64,000 nt of DNA from Arthrobacter sp. OV608 (GTDB lineage: Bacteria; Actinomycetota; Actinomycetes; Actinomycetales; Micrococcaceae). Made by a program: the position numbers and the translations under genes. Location: NCBI GenBank assembly GCA_900110595.1, contig FOEZ01000001.1:372001-436000 (forward strand), read 5' to 3'. The notes beneath the pieces are model-generated. The model made no database searches, was not told the origin of the DNA, and worked only from the letters and a program-made list of their open reading frames with translations. Below, one piece after another: positions 40,634 to 49,557 of this stretch (positions within the stretch are counted from its first letter, which is position 1; each line of letters opens with the position of its first letter).

Positions 40634-40647
40634 CGCCATCTGATACG

Positions 40648-40688
40648 GAAAACAAAGAAGCACCCCGGCCGTGTGGCCAGGGTGCTTC
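40648..40688 (-). terminator. Rho-independent terminator of tRNA-Arg
   Basis: On the minus strand GAAGCACCC-T-GGCC pairs with GGCC-G-GGGTGCTTC (one mismatch, 4-base loop), followed by TTTGTTTT. It starts 4 bases after the tRNA 3' end. Confidence 0.88.
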
Positions 40689-40691
40689 AGA

Positions 40692-40767
40692 TGGTGCCCT
40701 CGATAGGATTCGAACCTACGACCTTCTGCTCCGGAGGCAGACGCTCTATCCCCTGAGCTACGAGGGC
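40692..40767 (-). tRNA. tRNA-Arg (anticodon CCG)
   Basis: A full cloverleaf on the minus strand. Acceptor GCCCTCG pairs with CGAGGGC, the D arm contains GCTCAGGGGATAGAGC and the anticodon stem-loop is TCTGC-CTCCGGA-GCAGA. The T arm has GGTTCGAATCC, and CCA is encoded at the 3' end. The anticodon CCG reads CGG codons. Confidence 0.97.
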
Positions 40768-40926
40768 AATCCGGGGTTCCTGCCGTTGCTGGCGGGACGT
40801 CCTAGAGCTTAGCAGTAAGGTGGCCCGCAAGGGAAAATCGCCCCCGCCGCGAGTCCTTCAAAGCCAGCCCAGGCCAGCAACTGCAGCCTGCAAAGGCCAG
40901 CTATCAAGACCACGAGGCTTCGGACA

Positions 40927-42471
40927 TCAGTACCCGGAGAACGAGTCCACATGCACGCGCCGCGCGCCGGCCTGGCGCGCCGCCCGCCGCAAAGAGGCGA
41001 CGCTGGCCGGGGAACCCGAAATATACACATCGCGCTCGGCCACATCCGGGACCGCGGCCTTGAGGGCTTCCCCCTTCAGCGCGGATCCGTCCGCCGGGAA
41101 GGCAGAGATGTGCGCGGGGGGCTCCGAGCCATCCGCGATCCGGGCGACCACGCGAACGCCTGCCGCGATCAGCTCGTCAGCGTAGGCAAGCTCGTCGGCA
41201 CTCCTGGCGAGCAGGACGAGGACGGCGTCGCGGTCCCGCAGTCCGCCGGAGGAGATATGCGAAAGGAACGGCGTGATGCCGATCCCGGCAGCAATCAGAA
41301 GCACTGGCTTCCGGGGATCGCGGGGGAGCACAAAGTCGCCGCCCACCGATGTGGCTGTCACCGCATCGCCGTGCTTCAAGGAAAGCAGGACCTTCTTGGC
41401 GGCGGACACGGGCTCGGCTGTCCGCACGTCAAACTTCACCAGGCGATCACCCGGGGAACCGGTCAAACTGAACACCCGTCGTCGTCCCTTTCCGTCCGCC
41501 TTCGCGTGCGGAAGGTCCAGCTCCATGTACTGTCCTGGCAGGAAGCGGACCGGGCGGGAGGGCTCGAAGGAGAATTCGGTGGTGCTGGGCGTCAGTGGCC
41601 TGGACCCGGCGAACGTCAGCCTCACGCCGCCCCGCTGGCCCACCAAAAAGGCCAACAGATTGCCCAGCAACAGCGCAGCCTCGGGTGAATTCGCGAGGAA
41701 CCCGAAATTGTAGGGAACCGCAAAGGCCACGCCCACCACAGCAGCCAACCCCAGTTGCTGCGACCTGCGGGGCGGCAAGGTCAGCGGCTCGGTAAGCATG
41801 AACCCCACAAAGAACAGCAGCGGCCGCTGGGCAAGAGCCTGCCACAAGGCCATTCCTGCCGACATGCCGGCCTGCAGCAGTTCCTGGCTGATGATGGCGA
41901 TAGCCACCACGAGGAACACCGTGGCCATCAGGAACTTCCGGGTGCGGTACAGGACCAGGAGGACGCCGGGAACCAGCAGCCACAGCATGGCCGGTGTAGC
42001 CGCCCACCACGTTGCGATGTTGAGCCCCGTGAGGCCTGCCACGAAGGCGCCTGCAGCCGCGGGATTGAAGACGTGCCGCCCGCGCCAGGCGAGCGCGTAC
42101 TTCGACGCCGACGCCAGCACGCATGCCAGCGCGATGCCGGCCACATCGGTGGGCACAAAAGACGGCCAGAACAGGAAGTACAGCAACAGGCCGGTGATCA
42201 GCGAGGACTCCGAGTGCGGCCGTACACCGAACAGCGCGGCCAGGGCCCTGTTCGAGGCGTAAGTCAAGCCAAGGCACAAAACCAGGTGGCCCAGCATCTC
42301 GGGGATACCAAAAGTCAGCCAGCCCAGGACATTGAGCAACAGGCTGTAGGCGGCAAGCGTCGCGAGGACCAGGAGGATCAGCCGGTACATCGTGAAGCGG
42401 CCCAGGATGGTATCCAGCCGTCCTGCCACGGAGGGGACCGATCCGGCTTTTGGTGTTTCAACAGGGCTCAT
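40927..42471 (-). CDS. RnfD/NqrB-like membrane domain fused to an FNR-type oxidoreductase
   Basis: A 514-residue fusion. Residues 25-275 are a membrane domain with about eight to nine segments related to RnfD/NqrB (FNPAAAGAF and a GFMLTEPLTLPP stretch that corresponds to MATDPV in NqrB/RnfD). No SGAT flavinylation motif is visible. Residues 285-514 are a ferredoxin-NADP reductase-like module: RFLPGQYMELDL and RRVFSLTGSP for FAD, AAGIGITPFLS for NAD(P). No 2Fe-2S domain is present. It probably passes electrons from cytosolic NAD(P)H across the membrane. It overlaps apbE by ATGA, and the FMN-binding lipoprotein is the likely outer acceptor. Confidence 0.85.
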   Translation of the reverse strand: MSPVETPKAGSVPSVAGRLDTILGRFTMYRLILLVLATLAAYSLLLNVLGWLTFGIPEMLGHLVLCLGLTYASNRALAALFGVRPHSESSLITGLLLYFLFWPSFVPTDVAGIALACVLASASKYALAWRGRHVFNPAAAGAFVAGLTGLNIATWWAATPAMLWLLVPGVLLVLYRTRKFLMATVFLVVAIAIISQELLQAGMSAGMALWQALAQRPLLFFVGFMLTEPLTLPPRRSQQLGLAAVVGVAFAVPYNFGFLANSPEAALLLGNLLAFLVGQRGGVRLTFAGSRPLTPSTTEFSFEPSRPVRFLPGQYMELDLPHAKADGKGRRRVFSLTGSPGDRLVKFDVRTAEPVSAAKKVLLSLKHGDAVTATSVGGDFVLPRDPRKPVLLIAAGIGITPFLSHISSGGLRDRDAVLVLLARSADELAYADELIAAGVRVVARIADGSEPPAHISAFPADGSALKGEALKAAVPDVAERDVYISGSPASVASLRRAARQAGARRVHVDSFSGY

Positions 42472-43340
42472 GTGAACAGTGTCCCTTCAAAGTCGGCGGA
42501 GCGGGCCGCGCTGCCGTCGGAAAACACAGTGAGCCAGGAGAAATCGAATTCCTCCTGGAGCTGGTCTCCCGGGACAAAGAACAGGGCAGTGGCCAGTGCG
42601 TCCGCCAGCATCGCGGTGTCCGCCAGGGCCCAGGTGGCGACGGCGGTCCTGACTGATTGCCCGGTGGTGCCGTCCAGCATGTGGTGCAGTCCGTCACCCC
42701 AGGCACGGCGGTTGGAAGCAGAAGCACACAGGGCCCGGTCCGCCAAGGGAACGATTCCAATGGCCTGTGCAGGATTGTAGGGATGCTCCAACGCCACCTC
42801 GGTGGGCAGTGGACCGCACGCAAGCAAATCGCCGCTGGCATCGATGATGAATGCATCCAGCCCTTCGGCAAGAAGCTCGTCCGCGAGCAGGTCAACCAGC
42901 AGGCCTTTACCCGCAGCCCCGATATCCAGCACCACCGGGGCAGTGGTGGTGATGGTGGTACCTGCCCACTCCAGGACCGCGTCCCAGGGCGGCGCCGCCA
43001 AAGGGGAGCCCGAGGGCTTAAGGGAATATCCGGCGTCGTACCCCAGCCGCTCAAGGGAAGCGCCGATCAGCGGGGTCATCGCGCCGTCGGTCATGCCGTA
43101 CAGGGTCCTGTACAGGGCACCCAGCCGAACGGCCTCATCCGCAAACTCATAACTTCCCGGCCTGCGGGCGAGGGCGCTGACGCGGGAATCGGAACGGAAA
43201 CGGGACCACTCGGCGTCGAAACGCTCCACCCGTTCCGCCAGGCGCGCCCTGACCGGCCCGCTCAGCGGAACGGGCGTGGAAATCTCCCACTGCGTCCCGA
43301 TCCCTTCGAACGCAAAATCCTCCCAGTCCGCATCCGGCAC
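42468..43340 (-). CDS. apbE: FAD:protein FMN transferase ApbE
   Basis: Transfers FMN from FAD to a Thr or Ser of target proteins. The 290-residue protein has the ApbE motifs: an N-terminal G-T-W region (FEGIGTQWEI), MTDGAMTPLIG, LDIGAAGKGLLVDLLAD, SASNRRAWGDGLHHMLDGTTGQ and a late ATWALADTAMLADALATALF. It has no signal peptide or lipobox, so it would act before export or in an unusual place. That is notable because many ApbE proteins are exported. The likely substrate is the FMN-binding lipoprotein encoded 3 bp upstream. Confidence 0.93.
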   Translation of the reverse strand: MPDADWEDFAFEGIGTQWEISTPVPLSGPVRARLAERVERFDAEWSRFRSDSRVSALARRPGSYEFADEAVRLGALYRTLYGMTDGAMTPLIGASLERLGYDAGYSLKPSGSPLAAPPWDAVLEWAGTTITTTAPVVLDIGAAGKGLLVDLLADELLAEGLDAFIIDASGDLLACGPLPTEVALEHPYNPAQAIGIVPLADRALCASASNRRAWGDGLHHMLDGTTGQSVRTAVATWALADTAMLADALATALFFVPGDQLQEEFDFSWLTVFSDGSAARSADFEGTLFT

Positions 43341-43343
43341 AGG

Positions 43344-43832
43344 CTACTGCGCCTCCTGCTTGATCTTGTCCACTGCCTGGTTGAACCCGCCGCTGGTCAG
43401 CGAAGAACCGGCCACTTTGGAGACATTAAGTTCGTCGATGTTCTTGCCCACGATCTGCGCCGCAATGCCGCCGGCGAATTGCCCCTGGAACTTGCGGGTG
43501 TTCGGGTTGGACGGGTGCTGGGTGATGTTGACGCCCGTGACGGTGTCACCGGCCAGGGTAAGTTCCACCCCCACCGTCTCCGTTCCATTGGGGGAAACGT
43601 AATTTCCATCAGCGCTGTAGGTTCCGTCCTTGTACGTGGAACCGCTGCTGGCCAGCGAGGACGTCCCGCCTGACGGGGTTGCGGCGGAAGTCTCCGCGGC
43701 GTTGCCTCCGGGGGCGGCGGGTGTGCTCTCGGCGGCGGAAGGCGCGCATCCGGCTACGGTTCCAGCGAGGGACAGGCCGGCGATTCCGGCGAAAACACTC
43801 TTGCGGACTGACGGTCTCATCAAGGCTCTCAT
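43344..43832 (-). CDS. FMN-binding domain lipoprotein, probable flavinylation target
   Basis: A 162-residue lipoprotein. The signal peptide ends in the lipobox VAGC with C29, a Ser/Thr/Ala-rich linker follows (30-65) and an FMN_bind domain fills residues 68-160. Near its end AGSSLTS corresponds to the flavinylation motif SGATxTS, with T146 as the expected FMN-carrying residue. The motif is slightly diverged. It is the first gene of the cassette with apbE and the RnfD-FNR fusion, and its likely job is to carry electrons on the outer face of the membrane. A second ATG four codons downstream is also possible. Confidence 0.87.
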   Translation of the reverse strand: MRALMRPSVRKSVFAGIAGLSLAGTVAGCAPSAAESTPAAPGGNAAETSAATPSGGTSSLASSGSTYKDGTYSADGNYVSPNGTETVGVELTLAGDTVTGVNITQHPSNPNTRKFQGQFAGGIAAQIVGKNIDELNVSKVAGSSLTSGGFNQAVDKIKQEAQ

Positions 43833-43979
43833 TTCGTTTAAGTGTTCGTGGCAGTGTTTACGGAGGTGTCAACGTCAAACCCAGCGTATTGGTTCACCTT
43901 GTAGCTGGCTTGTGTATTTCCTGTGGAATGCCTGTCACGGCGCTGAACGTCCCAATTCTTTTGCTGTCACCAGCCCCGG

Positions 43980-43985
43980 TAGGCT
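43980..43985 (+). promoter_or_regulatory. -10 (TAGGCT) of a probable leaderless argS promoter
   Basis: TAGGCT ends 6 bases before the GTG start of argS. The six bases between include AGAGGG, so a ribosome site in a longer message is also possible. Confidence 0.5.
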
Positions 43986-43991
43986 AGAGGG

Positions 43992-45656
43992 GTGACTCCC
44001 GAAGAACTCTCCCTCGCCATATCCGCCTGCCTGAAAGACGCCGTCGCCGCCGGCGAGATCGCCCTTTCAGCATCAGCAGTGCCAGACGAGGTACGCGTGG
44101 AGCGGCCCAAGAACCGCGAGCACGGAGACTGGGCCACCAACATTGCCCTGCAGCTTGCCAAGCAGGCCGGCACCAACCCGCGCGAGTTTGCCACTATGCT
44201 GAGCGCGCGGCTTAAATCGATCGACGGCGTTTCCGCGGTGGATATCGCCGGGCCGGGCTTCCTGAACATCACCGTGGATGCTGCCACGGCCGGCGCGCTC
44301 GCCAAGGTCATCGTTGAGGCCGGCAAGCAGTACGGAACCAACACGGCGCTCGCCGGGCACACGGTGAATATGGAGTTCGTCTCCGCCAACCCCACCGGCC
44401 CCCTGCACATCGGCCATACGCGCTGGGCCGCGTTAGGCGACGCCATTGCGCGCGTGCTTCGCGCCTCCGGAGCGGACGTCACGGCCGAGTACTACATCAA
44501 CGACGCCGGCTCGCAGATGAACACCTTTGCCACCTCCGTGTACTCCCGCCTGCACGGCCTCCCCGTGCCCGACGGCGGATACCCCGGACAGTACATCGCT
44601 GACCTTGGCCACGAGGTGCTCACCGCACACCCGGACATCCGCGAACTCACCGAAGTTGCCGCGCTGCCGGTCATCCGCACGGCCGCGTATGAAGCCCAGA
44701 TGAAGGACATCAAGGACACCCTGGCGGACTTCGGCGTCGAGTTCGATGTGTTCTTCTCGGAGCAGGAACTGCACGACGCCGGCGCTATCGAAAGTGCCGT
44801 TGCCCGCCTTCGCGAGCAGGGCCACGTGTTCGACGACGGCGGTGCCGTCTGGCTGCGGACCACGGACTTTGGCGACGACAAGGACCGCGTGATGATCCGG
44901 GCCAACGGCGAACCCACCTACTTTGCCGCTGACGCTGCCTACTACCTTTCCAAGAAGGACCGCGGCTTCACCGAGAAGATCTACCTGCTCGGCGCGGACC
45001 ACCACGGGTACATCAACCGCCTCAAGGCCATCGCTGCCGCTGCCGGAGACGACCCCGAGGTGAACATCGAGGTGCTGATCGGCCAGCTCGTGTCCGTGAA
45101 CGGCGCCAAGCTTTCCAAGCGCGCCGGCAACATCATCGAACTCAAGGACCTCATCGACTGGCTCGGCAAGGATGCTGTCCGCTACTCGCTGGCACGCTTC
45201 CCGGCCGATTCGCCGCTGACGCTGGACCCCGAGCTGCTGAAGAAGCACAGCAACGAAAACCCGGTGTTCTACGTGCAGTACGCCCATGCCCGCTCCCGCG
45301 GCGCCGCCCGCAACGCGGTGGCTGCCGGGGTGGAGCGCCAGGTGGACGGCAAAGACAGCTTCGACGCCGCGCTCCTGGACCACGCTACCGAGAACGAACT
45401 GCTCTCCTACCTGGGCAGCTACCCTTCCATCGTGGCCAAGGCCGCCGAACTGCGCGAGCCGCACCGCGTGGCGCGACACCTCGAAGCGATCGCCGGCGCC
45501 TACCACCGCTGGTACGACGCCTGCCGCATTGCGCCGATGGGCGAGGAACCGGTGACCGACGTGAACCGCACCCGGCTATGGCTCAACGATGCCACCAGCC
45601 AGGTACTGGCGAACGGCCTGGACCTGCTCGGCGTTTCGGCGCCGGAACGGATGTGA
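43992..45656 (+). CDS. argS: Arginyl-tRNA synthetase
   Basis: Class I aminoacyl-tRNA synthetase of 554 residues that charges tRNA-Arg. The HIGH motif is in SANPTGPLHIGHTRWAALGD and the KMSKS-like motif is KLSKRAGN. The N-terminal Add1 domain that recognises the tRNA D-loop is present, and the C-terminal anticodon domain ends near ARHLEAIAGAYHRWYD. The gene precedes lysA with a 5-bp gap, an order seen in many actinobacteria. Confidence 0.97.
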   Translation: MTPEELSLAISACLKDAVAAGEIALSASAVPDEVRVERPKNREHGDWATNIALQLAKQAGTNPREFATMLSARLKSIDGVSAVDIAGPGFLNITVDAATAGALAKVIVEAGKQYGTNTALAGHTVNMEFVSANPTGPLHIGHTRWAALGDAIARVLRASGADVTAEYYINDAGSQMNTFATSVYSRLHGLPVPDGGYPGQYIADLGHEVLTAHPDIRELTEVAALPVIRTAAYEAQMKDIKDTLADFGVEFDVFFSEQELHDAGAIESAVARLREQGHVFDDGGAVWLRTTDFGDDKDRVMIRANGEPTYFAADAAYYLSKKDRGFTEKIYLLGADHHGYINRLKAIAAAAGDDPEVNIEVLIGQLVSVNGAKLSKRAGNIIELKDLIDWLGKDAVRYSLARFPADSPLTLDPELLKKHSNENPVFYVQYAHARSRGAARNAVAAGVERQVDGKDSFDAALLDHATENELLSYLGSYPSIVAKAAELREPHRVARHLEAIAGAYHRWYDACRIAPMGEEPVTDVNRTRLWLNDATSQVLANGLDLLGVSAPERM

Positions 45657-45661
45657 CGGAA

Positions 45662-47131
45662 ATGTCTGTACAGACCGGCAACACTGCGTCCCCCTTGGCG
45701 CCCGAATGGCTTGCAGTCCCCGAGGACCTGAATGCCCTGCAGGAACCGATGTGGGCCAGGACCGTTGAACGGAACGACGACGGCGGCCTGGCAGTTGCCG
45801 GCGTTTCCGTTGCCGCCCTGAAGGAACAGTTCGGCACTCCATTGTTCGTGATGGACGAGTCGGACTTCCGTTCCCGGGCACGCGCGTTCAAGGATTCGTT
45901 CGATGCAGCCTTCGCGGACATTTGCGGCGGCGTGGACGTTTACTACGCCGGTAAATCGTTCCTGTGCACCGCTGTGGTGAAGTGGGTGGAGGAGGAAGGG
46001 CTGCGCCTGGACACCGCCTCCGGCGGCGAACTGGCCGTGGCCGCCCGAGCCGGGATCCGGGGGGAGCGCGTCGCCCTGCACGGCAACAACAAGTCCGACG
46101 CCGAGATCAACCGTGCGCTGGACATGAAGCTGGGCCGCATTGTGGTGGACAGCCTGGCCGAGCTGGAACGGGTCGGGGCCATCGCCCAGGCCCGTGGTGA
46201 CCGGGCAAAGGTCATGCTGCGGCTCACTCCCGGCGTGCATGCCCACACCCACGAGTTCATCGCCACCGCCCACGAGGACCAGAAGTTCGGCCTCTCCATG
46301 GCGGAGGACACCACCGGGCAGGCAGGCCTGTCAGCCGCGGAGGAAGCCGTTGCGGCAGCGTCCGCCCACCCGGGCATCGAACTGCTGGGACTGCACTGCC
46401 ACATCGGCTCCCAGATCTTCGAACCGGACGGCTTCGCCATGGCCGCCGAGAAGCTGCTCCGTTTCCTCGCCGCCATGCAGGAAAAGTACTCCATCGTGAT
46501 GCCGGAACTTGATCTCGGCGGCGGCTACGGCATCGCCTACACCCCGGTGGACACCCCCCGCCCTGCCGCAGAGATCGCGACGGCGATGGCCGCCGTCGTG
46601 CGCTCCACCTGCGCTGAGCTGGGCATTGAGGCCCCCCGCATCTCCATTGAGCCGGGACGCGCCATCGTGGGCAGCACCACCTTCACCCTGTATGAGGTGG
46701 GAACCCTGAAGACCGTGCGTGTGGATGCGCCCGGAACTGCCAGTGACGGCGGCAACAACGTTACGTATCCGCGCCGGTATGTTTCGGTGGATGGCGGCAT
46801 GAGCGATAACGCCCGTCCGGTGCTGTACGACGCGGATTATTCGGCCGTCCTGGCCTCCCGCACGTCCTCCGCCGCGCCCCAGCTGTCCCGCGTGGTGGGC
46901 AAACATTGCGAGAGCGGCGACATAGTTGTTAGAGATGTATATCTGCCCGAGGACGTGGCAGCCGGTGATCTGCTTGCTGTACCGGGGACCGGCGCCTACT
47001 GCTGGGCCCTGTCAAGCAACTACAACTATCTGGCCCGGCCGGGCGTTGTCGCGGTGCGCGACGGATCTGCCCGGCTGATTGTCCGCGGGGAAACCGAAGA
47101 AGATCTGCTGAACCGCGACATGGGAGCCTGA
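45662..47131 (+). CDS. lysA: Diaminopimelate decarboxylase
   Basis: Last step of lysine synthesis, converting meso-diaminopimelate to lysine. The 489-residue fold-type III PLP enzyme shows YYAGKSFLC with the PLP lysine, HCHIGSQIFE, DLGGGYGIAY and the catalytic KHCESGDIVV near the C terminus. The ATG at 45662 was chosen because the frame upstream lies inside argS. hom begins on the base after its stop codon. Confidence 0.96.
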   Translation: MSVQTGNTASPLAPEWLAVPEDLNALQEPMWARTVERNDDGGLAVAGVSVAALKEQFGTPLFVMDESDFRSRARAFKDSFDAAFADICGGVDVYYAGKSFLCTAVVKWVEEEGLRLDTASGGELAVAARAGIRGERVALHGNNKSDAEINRALDMKLGRIVVDSLAELERVGAIAQARGDRAKVMLRLTPGVHAHTHEFIATAHEDQKFGLSMAEDTTGQAGLSAAEEAVAAASAHPGIELLGLHCHIGSQIFEPDGFAMAAEKLLRFLAAMQEKYSIVMPELDLGGGYGIAYTPVDTPRPAAEIATAMAAVVRSTCAELGIEAPRISIEPGRAIVGSTTFTLYEVGTLKTVRVDAPGTASDGGNNVTYPRRYVSVDGGMSDNARPVLYDADYSAVLASRTSSAAPQLSRVVGKHCESGDIVVRDVYLPEDVAAGDLLAVPGTGAYCWALSSNYNYLARPGVVAVRDGSARLIVRGETEEDLLNRDMGA

Positions 47132-48448
47132 ATGACGGAAATGCGAACCCTGAAAGTAGCCCTGCTGGGCTGTGGCAACGTTGGGGCCCAGGTTGCGCGG
47201 ATTCTCATTGAGGATGCCGACGCCCTTGCCGCCCGCACCGGTGCCCGCCTGCAGCTCAGCGGGATTGCGGTGCGCAACGTCAACTCCCGCCGCGACGTGG
47301 ACCTGCCCCAGGAACTGTTCACCACGGACGCCGAGACCCTGGTCAAGGACGCGGACCTGGTGATCGAACTGATGGGCGGCATCGAGCCTGCCCGCACGTT
47401 GATCCTCTCCGCGCTGCGCAACGGCGCCTGCGTGGTCACCGGCAACAAGGCACTCCTCGCCCAGGATGGCCCCACGCTCTACGAAGAGGCTGACAAGGCC
47501 CACGTCCAGCTGTCCTACGAAGCAGCCGTGGCCGGCGCCATTCCCATCCTGCGCCCCATCCGCGACAGCCTGTCCGGTGACCGGATCACCCGCGTGCTGG
47601 GCATCGTCAACGGCACCACCAACTACATCCTGGACCAGATGGACTCCACCGGGGCCCAGTTCGCCGACGCCCTGGCCGAAGCGCAGCGCCTTGGCTACGC
47701 GGAAGCGGACCCCACTGCCGACATCGAGGGCCACGACGCCGCCGCGAAGGCCGCGATCCTCGCGTCACTTTCGTTCCACACCCGGTTCGCCCTCGAGAAT
47801 GTGCACTGCGAAGGCATCACCTCCGTCAGTGCCGCGGACATCGCCGCTGCCAAGGATGCGGGTTTCGTCATCAAGCTGCTGGCGATTGCAGAGAAGCTCA
47901 GTGATGCCGAAGGCGGCGAGGGCGTGTCCGTCCGCGTCCACCCCACGCTCCTGCCGCGCGAGCACCCGCTGGCCGCCGTCCGCGGGGCCTTTAACGCCGT
48001 ATTCATCGAGGCGGAAAACGCCGGCGAGCTGATGTTCTACGGCCAGGGCGCCGGCGGAACCCCCACGGCATCTGCCGTACTGGGCGACCTCGTTTCCGCT
48101 GCCCGCCGCCTGGTCCTCGGTGGCCCGGGACGCACCGAAACCACCACCGGCCATGTACCTGCGCTGCCCATCGACGCGGCCGTCACCAGCTACTACATCG
48201 GCCTCGACGTTGCGGATGAGCCGGGCGTCCTGGCAAGGATCGCCCAGCTGTTTGCCGAGCACGGCGTGTCCATTGAAATCATGCGGCAGACCATCCACCG
48301 CGACGCCGAGTCCAACGTTGAGTCGGCCGAACTGCGGATCGTTACGCACCGCGCGTCAGAGGCTGCCCTTGCAGCCACCGTCGAGGCCGTGAAGGGCCTG
48401 GACGTCATCAATTCAGTTACATCCGTTCTGCGGGTAGAAGGAGTCTAA
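47132..48448 (+). CDS. hom: Homoserine dehydrogenase
   Basis: Reduces aspartate semialdehyde to homoserine at the branch to threonine and methionine. The 438-residue protein has the NAD(P) motif LLGCGNVGAQVARIL, the NGTTNYILDQM signature and a C-terminal ACT domain (about 355-430, DEPGVLARIAQLFAEHGVSIEIM) that usually gives threonine feedback. It shares edges with lysA and thrC, with no spacer on either side. Confidence 0.96.
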   Translation: MTEMRTLKVALLGCGNVGAQVARILIEDADALAARTGARLQLSGIAVRNVNSRRDVDLPQELFTTDAETLVKDADLVIELMGGIEPARTLILSALRNGACVVTGNKALLAQDGPTLYEEADKAHVQLSYEAAVAGAIPILRPIRDSLSGDRITRVLGIVNGTTNYILDQMDSTGAQFADALAEAQRLGYAEADPTADIEGHDAAAKAAILASLSFHTRFALENVHCEGITSVSAADIAAAKDAGFVIKLLAIAEKLSDAEGGEGVSVRVHPTLLPREHPLAAVRGAFNAVFIEAENAGELMFYGQGAGGTPTASAVLGDLVSAARRLVLGGPGRTETTTGHVPALPIDAAVTSYYIGLDVADEPGVLARIAQLFAEHGVSIEIMRQTIHRDAESNVESAELRIVTHRASEAALAATVEAVKGLDVINSVTSVLRVEGV

Positions 48449-49555
48449 GTGGCTCACCAATGGCGCGGTGTCATCCGCGAATACGCTGACCGTCTGCCCG
48501 TGACGGAATCCACCAGGGTCATCACCCTGGGTGAAGGCGGCACCCCGCTGGTGCACGCGCAGAAGCTTTCAGAGCTCACGGGCTCGGAGGTGTACCTGAA
48601 GGTGGAAGGCATGAACCCCACGGGCTCCTTCAAGGACCGCGGCATGACCATGGCCATGACCGCCGCCGTGGCCGCCGGGGCCAAGGCCGTTGTGTGCGCC
48701 TCCACCGGCAACACCTCCGCCTCAGCCGCAGCATACGCAACCGCGGCCGGCCTGAAGTGCGCTGTGCTGGTGCCCGAAGGCAAGATCTCCATGGGCAAGC
48801 TCAGCCAGGCGATCGCGCACGGCGCCACGCTGCTCCAGGTGGACGGCAACTTCGACAACTGCCTGGACATCGCCCGGAAGCTGGGGGAGTCCTACCCTGT
48901 CTTCCTGGTCAACTCCGTCAACCCCGCCCGCATCCAGGGCCAAAAGACCGGTGCCTTCGAGATCGTGGACGCCCTGGGCGACGCCCCGGACATCCACGTC
49001 CTGCCGGTCGGCAACGCCGGTAACATCACCGCCTACTGGAAGGGCTACAAGGAGTACTCCGCTCCCTTCGAGTCCGAGACTGCCGGCACCCTGCCCGCCG
49101 TCTCCACCAAAACTCCCGCGATGTGGGGTTTCCAGGCAGCCGGGGCCGCGCCGTTCGTTGCCGGCCACCCCATCACGGAACCGGACACCATCGCCACCGC
49201 CATCCGGATCGGCAACCCAGCTTCCTGGGACGGCGCCATCGCTGCCCGCGATGAGTCCGGCGGATTCATCGACGCCGTCACGGACGAGGAAATCCTCAAC
49301 GCCCACCGCTGGCTGTCCGCACGCGAAGGCGTCTTCGTGGAGCCCGGTTCCGCGGCCGGCGTCGCAGGCCTGCTCAAGAAGCACGCCGCCGGCGAGGTGC
49401 CGTCCGGCAAAACCATCGTCATCACGGTCACCGGCCACGGCCTGAAGGACCCCCAGTGGGCCCTGCGCACCGAGGACGGCAGCGACGTCCAGCCGGTCAA
49501 GGTCTCCAACGACGTTGTCACCGTTGCTGCTGAACTGGGACTGGAAGAAAAATAG
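48449..49555 (+). CDS. thrC: Threonine synthase
   Basis: Converts O-phosphohomoserine to threonine. The 368-residue fold-type II PLP enzyme shows [16 protein letters not shown] with the PLP lysine, [15 protein letters not shown] and [17 protein letters not shown]. The GTG start follows the hom stop directly. It belongs to the hom-thrC-thrB block. Confidence 0.96.
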   Translation: MAHQWRGVIREYADRLPVTESTRVITLGEGGTPLVHAQKLSELTGSEVYLKVEGMNPTGSFKDRGMTMAMTAAVAAGAKAVVCASTGNTSASAAAYATAAGLKCAVLVPEGKISMGKLSQAIAHGATLLQVDGNFDNCLDIARKLGESYPVFLVNSVNPARIQGQKTGAFEIVDALGDAPDIHVLPVGNAGNITAYWKGYKEYSAPFESETAGTLPAVSTKTPAMWGFQAAGAAPFVAGHPITEPDTIATAIRIGNPASWDGAIAARDESGGFIDAVTDEEILNAHRWLSAREGVFVEPGSAAGVAGLLKKHAAGEVPSGKTIVITVTGHGLKDPQWALRTEDGSDVQPVKVSNDVVTVAAELGLEEK

Positions 49556-49557
49556 CC

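Noticed and set aside
43833..43991. Attenuator or leader peptide for the arg/lys/thr gene block.
   Set aside because: No short frame with runs of Arg, Lys or Thr codons and no terminator hairpin before argS; the start looks leaderless.
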